DNA of 64,000 nucleotides from Delphinapterus leucas (GCF_002288925.2 NW_022098026.1:20701410-20765409); one strand, 5' to 3'; numbered from the stretch's first letter, positions 45,122-56,472 are shown. The notes: generated by a model not told the origin, from the letters alone. Numbers and translations are program-made.

Positions 45122-46400
45122 TTTTTTTAAACTTTTATTTTTTACTGAGGTGTAATCAGAGTGAAATGCATAAATCTTAAGTCTGTGTCTTAATGACATG
45201 ACACACACAGACACACACACGCCTGCGTGACCACCCAGGTCAAGTTGTAGAACATTTCTGTTACCCTAGAAGGTCTCCTTGGGCTGCTTCCCACTCACGG
45301 CCCCTACTCCTTCCCCAAGACAAAATCACTGTTCTGACTTCAGTCACCACGGATGACTTTTGTGAGTATTTGAACATCAAATAAATGGAATCGCATCGTT
45401 GGTAGTCTTTTATGTCTGGCTTCTTTCCCTCATTATTTTTTTGTTTGTTTTGCGGTACTTGGGCCTCTCACTGCTGTGGCCTCTCCCGTCGCGGAGCACA
45501 GCCTCCGGGCGTGCAGGCTCAGCGGCCATGGCTCATGGGCCCAGCCGCTCCGCGGCATGTGGGATCTTCCCGGACCGGGGCACGAACCCGTGTCCCCTGC
45601 ATCGGCAGGCGGACTCTCAACCACTGCGCCACCAGGGAAGCCCTCTTTCCCTCATTATTAAGTCTATGAGATTCATTCATGTTGTTGCAGTAGTTGGTTC
45701 TTTTTTGTTGTTGTTTTGTTGTTCCATTGTTTAAATATACAAGTTTATTCTTTTATGGATGGGTATTTGGCTTTTTGTTGTTGCAAAATTTGGCCATTAT
45801 GAATAAAACTGAGTATTCTCGAATGTGTCTTTTGGTGGACGTATGCGCTCATTTCTCTAGGGGATATCTAGAGGTAGAATTACTAGATCAGAAGGCAGGT
45901 GTCCATTTAGTTTTAGTAGATATTTCCAACGTGGTTTTATCACTGTACTCTCTCACTAGCAATGTATGAGAGTTCCAGCAACTCTGCATTCTTGCCAGTA
46001 CTTGTTATTGGTGGTCTTTTGAATGCTCTCCATTCAGAAGGGTGTTTGTTTTATTTCATTGTGGTTTTAATTGCATTTTCCTGATGAGTCATCATGTTCA
46101 CCCTGTTTCTTATGCTTGTGACCACTGGTGTGTCCTCTTTTATGAAATGCCTATTCAAGTCTTTTATCCATTTTATTAATTGGGTCGTTCATTTTTTTCC
46201 TATTTATTTGTTGGCATTCTTTGCATATTCTGGATATTCATCTCACTGGAGATAAAAATCACAAACATCTTCTCTTACTCTCTTAATAGTACCTTTTGAT
46301 GACTGGAAGTTCTTTATTTTGGTGAAGTCCAATTTATCCTTATTTTTTGTGATTAGTGCTTTTTGTGTTCTTTTACAAAACTCATTGCCTTTCCATCTCT
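45122..46400 (-). repeat. Old L1M segment, antisense, carrying a SINE
   Basis: GAGGTGTAATCAGAGTGAAA, GCATAAATCTTAAGTCTGTG and, beyond the SINE, GAATAAAACTGAGTATTCTC, GTTTGTTTTATTTCATTGTG, TTATTAATTGGGTCGTTCAT and CCTTTTGATGACTGGAAGTT form the reversed 3' UTR and ORF2 end of an old L1. There is no intact frame. Confidence 0.75.
45438..45643 (-). repeat. CHR-type SINE, antisense
   Basis: TTTTTTGTTTGTTTTGCGGT, the SINE body and CCACCAGGGAAGCCC. A 16-bp target duplication TCTTTCCCTCATTATT is at 45422-45437 and 45644-45659. The interrupted T run shows some age. Confidence 0.95.
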
Positions 46401-46679
46401 TGGGTATTTAGAGGCAGAAAAAAATGTGGAGAACCACTGGCCATTATTGGATTCCTGTTTTTGGATTGGCTGTTTGCCTACAGTGGTGTTCTGAGCCCTC
46501 ATATTTAGGAAGCACTTTAGGTTTCACAGAGCTCTTTATCATTCGCCCTCATTTGATCCCAGGCAGGAGCTCACTAAAGGCCTTGCAGGAGCGTCTAGTC
46601 CCTTTTGATGGCAAGGGACGTGGGTGGTCAACACGAGCTCTCTGGGGGCCGCAGTATCTCCAACGTTTCCCGTGGCTTT

Positions 46680-46918
46680 GTGCTTGAGGGCAAAGCATTA
46701 GACCGCTTGGTTCAGATCCTGGCTCTGTAACTGTGGACAAGGTACTTAACCTATTTGAGCCTTGATCTTCTCATCTGCTAAATGGGATAATGAGAGTATA
46801 CCTCCCTCATGATGTAGTTGTGAAGATGAAATGAATTAATTAATAGATAATGCTTAGCACACTATCTGGCACACAGTGCTGGGTTATTATTATTGTAGTT
46901 GTTCTTTTATTATATTGT
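46680..46918 (+). repeat. MIR, sense, nearly complete
   Basis: GGTTCAGATCCTGGCTCTGT, GTACTTAACCTATTTGAGCC, TGCTAAATGGGATAATGAGA and ATCTGGCACACAGTGCTGGG follow MIR order. Confidence 0.88.
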
Positions 46919-46937
46919 TTGGTAGGGTCACAATTGT

Positions 46938-47181
46938 TTTTTTTAAATTGAAGTATAGTTGACTTAAAATATTAGTTTCAGGTTACAACATAGTGATTTG
47001 ATATTTTTATAGACTACACACCATACAAAGTTATTATAAAATATTGACTGTATTCCCTGTGCTGTACGTTACATCCCTATGACTTATTTTGTGGTTTGTA
47101 CCTCTTAATCCCCTTCACCTATTTTGTCCCCCCTCTCACTCTTCTCGCCTCTGGTACCCACTAGTTTGTTCTCTGTATCTG
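46938..47181 (-). repeat. 5'-truncated L1 3' end, antisense
   Basis: AATTGAAGTATAGTTGACTT, GTTTGTACCTCTTAATCCCC and TTTGTTCTCTGTATCTGAGG are the reversed 3' UTR of L1. The near-perfect target duplication AGGGTCACAATTSTTT is at 46924-46939 and 47182-47197. Confidence 0.9.
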
Positions 47182-48171
47182 AGGGTCACAATTCTTTGCA
47201 GAGCTGGAAAGAGCTCTGGTCATTTACTCCATTTCTCTTTTATTGTGTCATATTTTCCTTTTCTCATTCCACACTCCCACCTCGTGAGTTCTGTCTCTTT
47301 CCCTCTCTTTTTCTTTCCACTTTTGTTATGAAAAGCCAGATGCATTTCAGAAATGAACTAAATTGATACCTGAATGAAAGCATACTGTCTTACAGGGACT
47401 GACATGGAACGTGTAGGGCCATTGAGAGTTTTGTTTGTTTTCTTTTGTTTTGAGGGATGGTGGTTAGTAGGGGCATAGGGATGGTAAATATGGAAAGGGA
47501 GTTAACTGCTTGATTCCAAAATAAAGTTGACGCATTTACCTTGGTTCTAGGAATTACACACATAAGAGATTTATGTAATAGTGGTTTAAGGTGTAACAAA
47601 GGAAAAGAAATTTGAAGCTGAGTGTTTTCTAGATGCCTAGAAAGGATAGTACATACAGATCTAGATGTACATACACCAGGCTAAGAGAAAGTTTTCTGAA
47701 CCTGGGGTGATAGAATTAGAATCAAGTGTGTCAAAGCTACTTTATTCAGCTCTCCACCACCCCCTCACACAATAAAAAAGGAGAACAAAACCACATGTGG
47801 AAAAGAATGTATATTTTGATATTTCTTCTCGAAATGAAAACAAATCCTGTTGACCTTCCTGGTTGCTAAGGCCAAGTAGCCCACCCTTCACAGCCTCTGA
47901 GTTTGTCTGAACTTCCTCTTTGTGGCTCTGGGTAGAAATTTCACACTGTGTGCCATGAAGCTGATGTGACATCTGCGAGGCTCCTGAGACCTTGGTCTGC
48001 TAGGCCGCTATTGTGATCTCACTGTTTGCTGGTGAATACCTAGCAGGAAATGAACTGGAGACACGTTGGCATGTAGAGAGTAGCTCTACCCCAGCAGGGA
48101 GAGGAGGGCGTCTTTGCTCTCCAGTGTGGGGGGAACAGGAAGGAAAAAGGGGGGCGTCTGGGTGGGCAGAG

Positions 48172-48290
48172 GGGCCTCAGACCTAACTGTGCCTCAGGAT
48201 CCCCTGGGGAGAGGGTTAAAATCCAAGTTCGCAGGCCCAGCCCTGAAGTTCAGGTTCAGTGAGGTGGGGCTGGGCTGGGCACCTCTATGC
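48172..48290. repeat. MER5-like fragment
   Basis: TGCCTCAGGATCCCCTGGGG, GAGGGTTAAAATCCAAGTTC and CCAGCCCTGAAGTTCAGGTT resemble the MER5 group. Confidence 0.5.
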
Positions 48291-49084
48291 TAAGGGCATA
48301 TGCATGATTCTGAAGCCAGGGGTCCAGGCACAACAACACACAGAGGTCCAGGCCCAGGGACTAGAGTTCCACAGTGGACTGCAGCTTCGTAGACTTTTTA
48401 TCTCAAAGCCGTTAAAGCTTTGTGTGTGGCCGGCTTTAAGGTGGAAAAGTAGAATCAGTCCTCCCAGCCCCCGGCCGCAGGGCTGTGGCTGCCAGCAGTC
48501 TGCAGATACCCAGCGGGTCAGGCACACTGGGTGTGCTGATAGTGGTGGGAAATGGGCCCTTGGGCCTGAGAATGAGAATTTCTGAGAAGAAGAGGGAGTG
48601 TCCTGGCCGGTTCAGGGAGTCACTGTGTCTTCTGAGTCACTGTGTCTGGGTGCCAGCATGCAGTGTGGCCTTCACGGGAGTGACTGCCCTCTCGGGAATC
48701 AGCGTCCATCCCATCACCTGCCTCTCATCCACCCTGTTACCCCCCTCCCCCCCACTGCTCCTCCCTCTCTGCCCCCCCCCCACCTCGTTCACCACCTCAC
48801 ACACTCACACCTGCACCCCAGTGCCCCTCATCCCCGGCCCATCTCTGCTTAACATGTTCACATCTTTGAAAACTTTTTTTCTTCAGGGATGTTGAGGGAT
48901 GATGACTGAAAAGAAACAAATATGATATTTAAAATACATTAAACATAAGTATTAATAGATCTAGCCTATTCATTGGAACTATGGAAATAAGCCAGGAACA
49001 GTGACTATAGGTGGGTTGAATAAACAGGCTTTGGTGCTTGTGGGCCCAGGCTTGTGCTGTGCAGGGCATCGCGGAGCTCGTTTC

Positions 49085-49134
<50 letters not shown>
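49085..49134. repeat. (TG)n microsatellite
   Basis: About 50 nt of TG repeat with one TTTG interruption. Confidence 0.97.
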
Positions 49135-49137
<3 letters not shown>

Positions 49138-49239
49138 ACTCTTCTGTGATCCTGAGCAGTGCTGCAGTCTTAATTCCTGCTCAGGGGACTTCAGCCTTCC
49201 TTTTAGGCTTTCTCAAACTTTAAAGATGAGGATTTGAGT

Positions 49240-49375
49240 CACTAATTCTTAACTTTTTGTGGGTTGCAGTTTGAATTGTTTGTCCAGAAAAATACATACA
49301 CATTTGGTGGGGGAGGGTGGCTTATAGACCCTCTGGGACCCATCTGTGGACCCTAAGTCAAGAACTCCTGCATTA
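49240..49375. repeat. Ancient DNA-transposon-like fragment
   Basis: ATTCTTAACTTTTTGTGGGT, CAGAAAAATACATACACATT and CATCTGTGGACCCTAAGTCA, AGAACTCCTG match a common old mammalian nonautonomous element whose exact name I cannot fix. Confidence 0.5.
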
Positions 49376-50153
49376 ATGAGCATAGAGGGCTTGTAGCCCC
49401 TTCTCCCAAGTTCATGTTTGTGGCACACACCTCTTCTTGTGTGACATGTGTAAGGGGTACGCAACAAACACCATTTGATATTGTGTGCATGCTTTCTGAA
49501 GGGTTTGTGCTCAATTTGAAAGAACAAGCAGGTTTCAAGGAGAGAGTGAAAAGAGCTAATGCATGTAAAGACCTTAGCGTCTGCCATGGTAAAGATTCAC
49601 TTAAAAATGCTGTATACATTTAGTATAATCATAATTATAACACCCATTACCCCCATAAGACTTTTTCATGTCAAAAGCAGTTTAGAATCATTGGACTAGA
49701 TATTAAACCAGGATCCCTCCAGCGTGGATGTTCCCCCTCTTTTTATTGAGTCCAGTAATTCTCTTCACTTAAGAACGTGTTTATTGTACTCCTACTGGGA
49801 GTAAAGTACCCTAGTAAGCATTTTGGAGAAGAGGAATGAATATGATCTCAGACGCCGAAGGGAATCACTTGACTCCTCTGTGTCCCTTACCTGTATGTAG
49901 AGTCCTGTCTTCTGTGTTTCCTCCCACCTCCCTGAGGGAGGTGGGCTTATTGAGAGGGATTTGGGGGTGATAGCTTTGCTTTCTGAGGCTGGAAGGTGGC
50001 TCTGAAGAGCTGAGGGGTGCTCTCTCTCTCTCTGTGCCGTCAACCCCAGCAGGCTCTCACTCGGTCACTTAGATGTCTCTTTAAGGCTCACCATCATCAG
50101 GATCTCTCTACCTGTGGCGCTGGGTTCACATCTGTGTCCTCATTTCTCCGCAG

Positions 50154-50232
50154 GCCCGGAGTTATCACCATGCAGGCATTGTCTGAAGAGGACCGGAGGC
50201 TCTGGATGGAAGCCATGGATGGAAGGGAACCT
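50154..50232 (+). CDS. ARHGAP26: ARHGAP26 exon 11 (PH domain end)
   Basis: The exon has 79 nt. Its first base completes the arginine codon from exon 10, and it ends in phase 0. It encodes [20 protein letters not shown] to DGREP (about human residues 344-369). The last PH strand (VITMQALS) leads into the C-terminal helix with the near-invariant PH tryptophan in RRLWMEAM. The acceptor is CATTTCTCCGCAG and the donor GTAAGT. In human the next exon, VYNSNKDSQ and so on, begins the linker to the RhoGAP domain. I could not find it before 64000. Reading through the donor gives a stop after seven codons. Confidence 0.97.
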
Positions 50233-50253
50233 GTAAGTAACAATTCAGGGAAG

Positions 50254-50295
50254 TAGAGCAAGAATAAAGGTCCCGAGTTGTTTGTTGTTTCCTTA
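50254..50295 (+). promoter_or_regulatory. Candidate intronic polyadenylation site after exon 11
   Basis: If exon 11 is not spliced, the frame continues VSNNSGK and stops at TAG 50254-50256. A perfect AATAAA follows at 50263-50268, and a GT/T-rich stretch (GTTGTTTGTTGTTTCC) lies at 50277-50292, the usual layout of a cleavage site. A second AATAAA is at 50322-50327 with a T run at 50363-50377. Use is an inference. The strong GTAAGT donor would normally recruit U1 and suppress cleavage here. Confidence 0.4.
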
Positions 50296-50487
50296 GTGCA
50301 GTGATTTTTGCCGTTGCTCTAAATAAAGCCTTGGGCTCTTGAGACCAATGTACCAGAGGGACTTTTTTTTTTTTTTAATTCCTGGACTGATGTTTGTGGA
50401 TATTGACACTGCTTCTGTGTAGATGCAACTCCTGAGCTTTGGCCTCTCAGTCTAAGGCATGGGTCCTGCACGACACCACACCAGAGA

Positions 50488-50507
50488 CCCCCCACCCCAC
50501 CCCGCCC
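50488..50507 (-). other. G-quadruplex motif on the template strand
   Basis: On the + strand four C runs (6, 4, 4 and 3) are separated by single bases A, A and G. The minus strand therefore has the canonical G4 pattern with one-base loops, 256 nt past exon 11. Confidence 0.8.
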
Positions 50508-51614
50508 TTCACCGAGGCAATTGTAGCACCCTGAGGACTCTTAGAGGAAGCACAGCCCAGTCTGGCTTACTGAATACCTATCGATGCCTCCACAAAGTGC
50601 AGCGCAAAGCGTTACCTCAGATCCATTTTAACAGGTTAGATGATGATAAAAGCATGTACAGATGGTGCAGAACCTTTACTCATTGCCCTCTGGTTCAGCC
50701 TCCCATTGCCGTAGTTGGCTCACATCCCATTATAAGCAGTGGGATTACCCGGGCCCATGAAAGGAGTTAAGCCTAGTAATGTGATCCATGCTCCCATTTC
50801 AGAGATGCTAGTCTTTGCTGGGTGATGTAATCTTGTGGTTTTTGTGCATCTTGTGACATGAGAAACCCACGGAAAAACCTTGGGGGAAGTCCCTAGAGTC
50901 ACAGTAGTCATCTTAACTTGCGGCCAAGGATCTCAACCCCAGTATTCAGCAAATCTCAAGGTTACAGAAGTTGTAAGAGTACGGTCTAACCATGTCCTGC
51001 CAGTAAAAGATAAAAAGAATCCACATTGTCAGAGGGCCAGTAATTGGACCAATAATGATCACTTACGAAGGCACTGTCAAAAGGGGGAAGTATGTGCAAG
51101 GGACATGAGGCATGCATAGCCTCTATTGACTGCAGAACTCTGTGCGTCAAGTGGGGTGTCCAGTATAGATGATTCCAGTTCATTTGTGTGTCTCTTTCTT
51201 AGCCTACCCTGGTTAGGTGGTCTGTATCGATTCATGTCATTTTCTACTCAGGTATTTTGTATCCAAACATGGAACTCAATACAGGCAACTAAGCATAAGC
51301 AAATAACTAGTGTTTGTATAACATTTAATAATACAGAGCAAGATTTAAAGAACTATTTAAAGATTTAGCTGCAGTTTGCTAAACTCTAGTTAATTAAACA
51401 TTATTTAATCTTAATTCTTCTGCTGGGCTAAAATACAGGATACCCCTGATTTTCCCCGAATACTTTGTTACTGGTAACTTTTGATAGCTCTCTCAAAAGC
51501 AGATACACATTTCTCCCTTCGGGGCTTTGTGGGCACGATAGCTGCTTGATGTCATAGGCCTTTGGAAGCAGTTTCCTAAGTGGTCCTTCATGTCTTTGCT
51601 GTTGTCACCTGCCG

Positions 51615-51780
51615 TTAGTTGTGTGTAAGGCGCAGATTTGGCACATGACTTCTCTTAACCCATTTACTCCTCTTAGTGCCTTACAAAGTAAGTGTTATGA
51701 TTCCATTTCACGGATGAGGAAACCGAAACTTAGAAGAGGTTAAATAACTTGCCCCAAGTTACACAGATTGTAAGTGGCTA
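51615..51780 (-). repeat. MIR relic, antisense
   Basis: AACCCATTTACTCCTCTTAG, TTCCATTTCACGGATGAGGA, AACTTAGAAGAGGTTAAATA and CCCAAGTTACACAGATTGTA are in reversed-MIR order. Confidence 0.9.
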
Positions 51781-51949
51781 TATTACTAGGGTACAGGCTA
51801 TGTCGCTGTAACAGAGGGACTTGAAAGTGCAGTGGCTGAAATAAGATAGAGGTTTATTTCTGTCTCAGAGTTCAGAAGTGAGCAGTCTGTGCCTAACAGG
51901 GTCATTGTGCTGAGACAGGCTGGGGACCTGGGGCCCTTTGCTGCAGTGC

Positions 51950-52431
51950 TTGCACCTGGACACACCTCTCCTCGAGCAACAAAATACAAAGAAACTAGAA
52001 GGGACTGAAAATAACTGGGTGCATGCGCAGTTGGGGCAAATTCTGGACAAAAGATAAAAAGAGGCCAAAAACCTCACAGCCACTTTTGAAGAACCCAGAG
52101 CAAAAGCAGGGGGTCGGGAGCAAAAGCCCGGTACTGCGCATGCCCCCTGCACACAGCACCACCTAAGGGGTGGGCAAACCACCTAAGCTACCCCTCCAGC
52201 CTGACCCCTGGACACACCCCTACCCTCACCCCAGATAAGGAGCAATCTCGACACCCCTCAGGGACCTGTTACTTGTTCTCACTCCCCCTCACCTGCTGCA
52301 GCAGTGGACCCAATAAAGCCTTGCCTCACCTGCTGCAGCAGTGGACCCAATAAAGCCTTGCCTGAATTTCTTGTCTGGCCTCTAGTCAATTTCTATTGAT
52401 TGGGGAAGGCCAAGAACCCTGGTTGGTATCA
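51950..52431 (+). mobile_element. Endogenous retrovirus (gamma/ERV1-type) solo LTR, sense
   Basis: About 480 nt of a different character from its surroundings: A-rich U3 with ACAAAGAAACTAGAAGGGAC, a TATA-like GATAAAAAGAGG near 52050, a C-rich stretch, CCCAATAAAGCCTTGCCT poly(A)-signal segment, and a pyrimidine-rich end. Candidate 4-bp target duplications GTGC are at 51946-51949 and 52432-52435. No gag, pol or env sequence flanks it, so it is a solo LTR. The segment with AATAAA is present twice in tandem. Family assignment is by general LTR layout only. Confidence 0.65.
52290..52363 (+). repeat. Perfect 37-bp tandem duplication with AATAAA
   Basis: Copies at 52290-52326 and 52327-52363 are identical, each starting CACCTGCTGCAGCAGTGGAC and containing CCAATAAAGCC. 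The LTR thus has two poly(A) signals. Confidence 0.98.
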
Positions 52432-52921
52432 GTGCCATCCTCGACCCATGGCTTTCCATGTTCCATTCATTTCCATTTTCCAGGTAGATAATGGAGATGA
52501 GAGCATCTGGGAGCCAGAAGATGCACACCTCACTTCTGTGGGCCCCCCAATAATTACATGGCCACATATATCTACCAAGGAGGATGGGAAAAGTAGGCTG
52601 AACATAGGCAGCCATGGGCCCAGCCGGTGCCCAGGGGATCTTATCACTTCAAGGAGGAAGAACAGAAACTGTGGGGTGGCTCACAGTTTCCACCACAGTG
52701 GCAAAGCTAGAATTAGAACCCATATCTAGCCCTAAATGTCTTTGGTTTTCATCTTTAATAGAGGTAAAATGTCAAATTGCCTTCTAAGAGTCCTCGCTCA
52801 GTACATTTTTACAGTACTTTCTCTGACTCTCTTGAATGTTTCTTCAACTCATAGGGGAGGAAATACCCAGGAAGAAAAATCCTGTCAGGGCATACTATTC
52901 TTCGTATGAGTGAAAAACCCA

Positions 52922-52925
<4 letters not shown>

Positions 52926-52956
<31 letters not shown>

Positions 52957-52968
52957 ATGTGTGTGTTC
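52926..52968. repeat. (GT)n microsatellite
   Basis: About 40 nt of GT with one CA interruption near the right end. Confidence 0.95.
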
Positions 52969-54139
52969 CCTCCGATAAGCTGGAGTTCTAAAACTGCTCC
53001 ACTCACTGCGTTTTAAGCCTCCCCACCTCCCTCTCCCACCACTTGATATTTGCTTTCTGTCTGCGTATGCTTGGTTTTCTTACTAACCACCTTAGTTTTC
53101 CCGTAGATTAACATCTGGCCTCTGCAGATGGAAAGTGTGCTGTTGAGAGAGACATCTCCTTGCTCCAGAATGTGCACATTAAAACAAGTTTAAGCACAAA
53201 TAATTGTTTTCTAAACATAATATAAATTTATTTCCTCTCAGCAACATAGAGTTTGCATTGAAAACCACACCTCCGTGTGCTTTTAAGTTTCCTAAAGACA
53301 GAGAAATACAGAAATGTGATGACAGTATTATTGGCAGGAATATTAGGCCTGATTTTGTCTCCCATTGCTGAGAGCCTCTAGGGAGCATTACCGGAGATAT
53401 ATACCCAGTAGACAATTAGCAGCTCCGGCTTTAATCACCATCTCCCTAATTAGTTAAAGCTGTCCCCTTGGGAGTTTTGGCTTTGGTAAGGGAGCAGAAA
53501 CCTCTTTCTCTAGCTGATCTTACAGTATTTCCCTTACTTCAGGGAGATGTTAATGGCAGCACCTATCTTTTGTTTTTATACTTACAGCTCGGTTGTTCTG
53601 TGATTGTTTATTAAGTGTTGGGTCTTTTATTTCCTTTTTTTTTTTTTTTGGAACCGTTGGTAATCTTGGTTTCCACCCTTTTTGTTCTTGCATTGTTCAA
53701 TAACACCTCAGGATGGTTGGTTGGAAAAAAAAAACCCGTAAATGAACCCCAAATCAGTTGATTTTACAATGTTTTAGTTAATTGTTAAATAAATTACAGT
53801 TTTTAGCACCCAGTGACATTCTAGTCTAAAGAAAAGTCAAATGTCTTTATATTATTGATGGATATGTAATGGAGGAAGAAATTAGAGTTGTGTTTCTATA
53901 ATGAGCATTATGGTTTTGATCCATGTGATGAATTCGAATTCAAATGAAGGAAACCCAATTCAAATTTGTCTGAGAAAAAGCTGGAGTCATTGGCTTACAT
54001 AACTGAAAAATATTGGGGTATAGTAGTTCTGGCCCATCTGAATCCAGGGGCTTCCATAATATTTGGAGTTGGTTTCCAAAAGGTTCTTTCTATGTAGTGG
54101 TGATATGCTTCCTAACTGTTCCAGGCTTACATCTTATTA

Positions 54140-54372
54140 TCAAGAAGAGGAGCCAGGAAACTTTTTCTGTAATGGGCCAGATAGTAAGTAGTTTAAGCTT
54201 TGGGGGCTGCATAGACACTATGGCAGCTATTCAGCTTTGCTCTTGTAGCTCAAAAGCAACCATAGACAATATGTAAATGAATGAGTGTGGCTGCATTTCA
54301 ATAAAACTTTATTTATAAAAACCGGTAGAAGGCCAAATTTCAGTCATGGCCTGATATCCCTGGTCTCTAAGT
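54140..54372 (+). repeat. MER-type nonautonomous DNA transposon, sense
   Basis: AGGAAACTTTTTCTGTAATG, GGCCAGATAGTAAGTAGTTT, GCAACCATAGACAATATGTA and TTCAATAAAACTTTATTTAT define a well-known old mammalian element, almost full length. The exact MER name is left open. Confidence 0.75.
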
Positions 54373-54689
54373 ATAGTAGAAAGAGAGCTTTGCCTAATAA
54401 TTACAAAGAAGTCCCATATTTGAATTTTAGTGGACTAAATACTTGGACTAGAGGATGGGATAGGTGAATTGACCAGATGTGACTCATCCGCCCACTGCAC
54501 TAGAACTGTATAAACGGTGGAGGAAGGTTGGCTTCCCCTGAGGAGAAATCAAAGTATTGTTATGTGAGGAAGGGCAGTAGACATGAGGTAGACAAAAATG
54601 ACACAGTTTCTCCCAACTCTGATATCTATACTCCATTAAATTTTCAGTTCAGAGAGCTTGTTCTTTGATACTTGGCCAGGAGTGAAAAC

Positions 54690-54855
54690 CACAAGTTTAC
54701 CCTGAACATCATACTTCATGGTGAAAGACTAGATGCTTTCTCCCTAAGAATGGGAACCAGGCAAAGATGTCCACTCTTACCACTCTTATTCAGCATGGTA
54801 CTTGAAGTCCTAGCTAGTGCAGTAGGGTAAGAAAAGAAAAAAGGCCTACAGATGT
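54690..54855 (+). repeat. L1 ORF2 fragment, sense
   Basis: CTGAACATCATACTTCATGG, TGAAAGACTAGATGCTTTCT, GGCAAAGATGTCCACTCTTA and TACTTGAAGTCCTAGCTAGT match the L1 reverse-transcriptase region in sense order. It is internal and truncated at both ends. Confidence 0.8.
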
Positions 54856-56221
54856 TGAAATGATTCTGCTGGATTTTCTTCACTTTCTACTAAATCTGGG
54901 TTGACAAGCTATAGAGTCACCATTCCAGCCACATAAGCTTTCATTTTAATATTCTGTGGCCACTGTCTCAGGCTTGAGAATAGACTTTCCATATTAAATG
55001 GGACACAGAACCTTAGTTCAAGCTGCATAAATACTGCAACCAGGAGAAATTTTAGAGACAGCAAATTTCCTTTCTCTTAGCTCCTTATAACTGAAGTTCT
55101 CTCCTTTTCTCTTTGTATATTGCTCATAGCATGTTCACTAAATTAAACAAGCAGATTAGAATCAGTACCAGTCTACCGTCATTACCAACATGTATACACC
55201 CAACCTGATGTATTTATTATTCTCTCTCCCCCATATGGAAAGATGACTCAGCATGTCATTGGGACTAATAGGGTAACCTGGAGTCTCAGAACCTGGACCA
55301 CTCTAATCTTTAAACTGTGTTCCCACATATTCCCGTAGCTGTGATTAGTGGCGTGTGTCTGGAAGTGCTTCTCTTACCTCCTTATTTTAGAGGTATTAGT
55401 CTTCCTTCACACCCAAAGATTCTTTAGTAAAATTAAATATTTCTCCACTTTGAGCCAGTACTTGAATCTCTTTTGACATCCAGAAAGTTAGAAAGTTGGC
55501 AGATGCCAGAATTATGTGGAATTAAATTAAGAGGGAAGAAACTAGCATCAAAGATTGTGTGTAAATACATATATTCGTTTGAAGCTATGAAATTGCCACT
55601 TTTGTAAGTCAAAAATGGCCAGATATTGGCGAATTCATACGGCTCAACCTCCTAACTGTGCAGCAGAATGAAGCCCACAGCCAGGCCAGTATCACGCCCT
55701 TATTTATATAAGCGGGAACACTACCTAAAAAGGCCAGTCAGTGGTTGATCTTGGGTCAGTTATCCAGGTCTCCTAGCTTCCAGCTCTGTGCTCTTTTTAC
55801 TACAACCTATGCACTGCTGAATTATTAGGAAGTCATAGTTCAATGGCATCTACCCATCCTTTTTAAGTGGAACTCCTCTGTTGTGGCTTCTGCTATGGAA
55901 GAAGGGAAAAACGGGGAGACTAAGGAAAAACCACTACTCTAGCAAGTGGACAAGACACCATGGCTTCCTACTGCTCACCTCCATTTTAAAGAAATCTTCC
56001 ATTTTAGTCCTTGTGGACTTTGAGACTGAACAAAGTGTGCCCTTCTCTCAACCTTTCTCTGCTAAGCCCAAGTTCCAGTCCGTGAGTTCTTAAAGAACTC
56101 ATAGAATAAATGGGCAGTTGCATTGCATCTTACAGTCTGCACCTGATATCCAAAAGAGTGAGCTGTTTTTTAAAGGAAAAAGTAAGATTGATGACTGTTC
56201 AGATGAGATCCCGTGGTCAGA

Positions 56222-56472
56222 TGCAGAATGTCATGGTGGTTAAGAATGTGGGCTCAGGCAGCCTGGCTTTAAATTCCTATTCACCACTAATAGCTCTCTA
56301 ACACTGGAAAATGACCTGGTCCCTCTGAGCACGTTTCTTTGCCAACAAAATGGTGATGATAATAGTATCTTACTATAAGATTGTATTGTAAGGACCAACC
56401 TATAGGTAAAGTGCTTAGCACAAGGCCTCTACATGGTGAAGTGCTCTTTAAAAGTTAGTTCTTACTATTATC
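56222..56472 (+). repeat. MIR, sense, nearly complete
   Basis: AAGAATGTGGGCTCAGGCAG, TTAAATTCCTATTCACCACT, ACAAAATGGTGATGATAATA and AAGTGCTTAGCACAAGGCCT follow MIR order. Confidence 0.88.

Larger units (their letters stand above)
32132..50153 (+). other. ARHGAP26: Intron 10 (18022 nt)
   Basis: Donor GTGAGT, acceptor CATTTCTCCGCAG. It holds a sense L1 end (32.5 kb), MIRs (33.4, 36.1, 39.9, 42.4, 44.9 and 46.7 kb), a sense MaLR LTR (37.55 kb), TG runs (40.66, 42.2 and 49.1 kb), an old antisense L1 with SINE (45.1-46.4 kb) and an L1 end (46.94 kb). No element is recognisable in 33660-35660, 36300-37550, 38015-39880, 40030-41120, 41300-42190, 42650-44910, 47200-48170 or 49380-50150. Confidence 0.9.
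51785..52700 (-). repeat. Old LTR-like repeat split by a retroviral LTR
   Basis: The left part (51785-51949) has GGCTGAAATAAGATAGAGGT and TTATTTCTGTCTCAGAGTTC. The right part (52436-52700) continues with diverged sequence. I recognise the left part as a common mammalian LTR-type repeat but cannot name it. The right limit is uncertain. Confidence 0.45.

Noticed and set aside
48485..48895. 136-codon frame with Ser/Pro-rich end
   Set aside because: The right half is a C-rich tract, the left half has no similarity I recognise, and there is no support for an exon.
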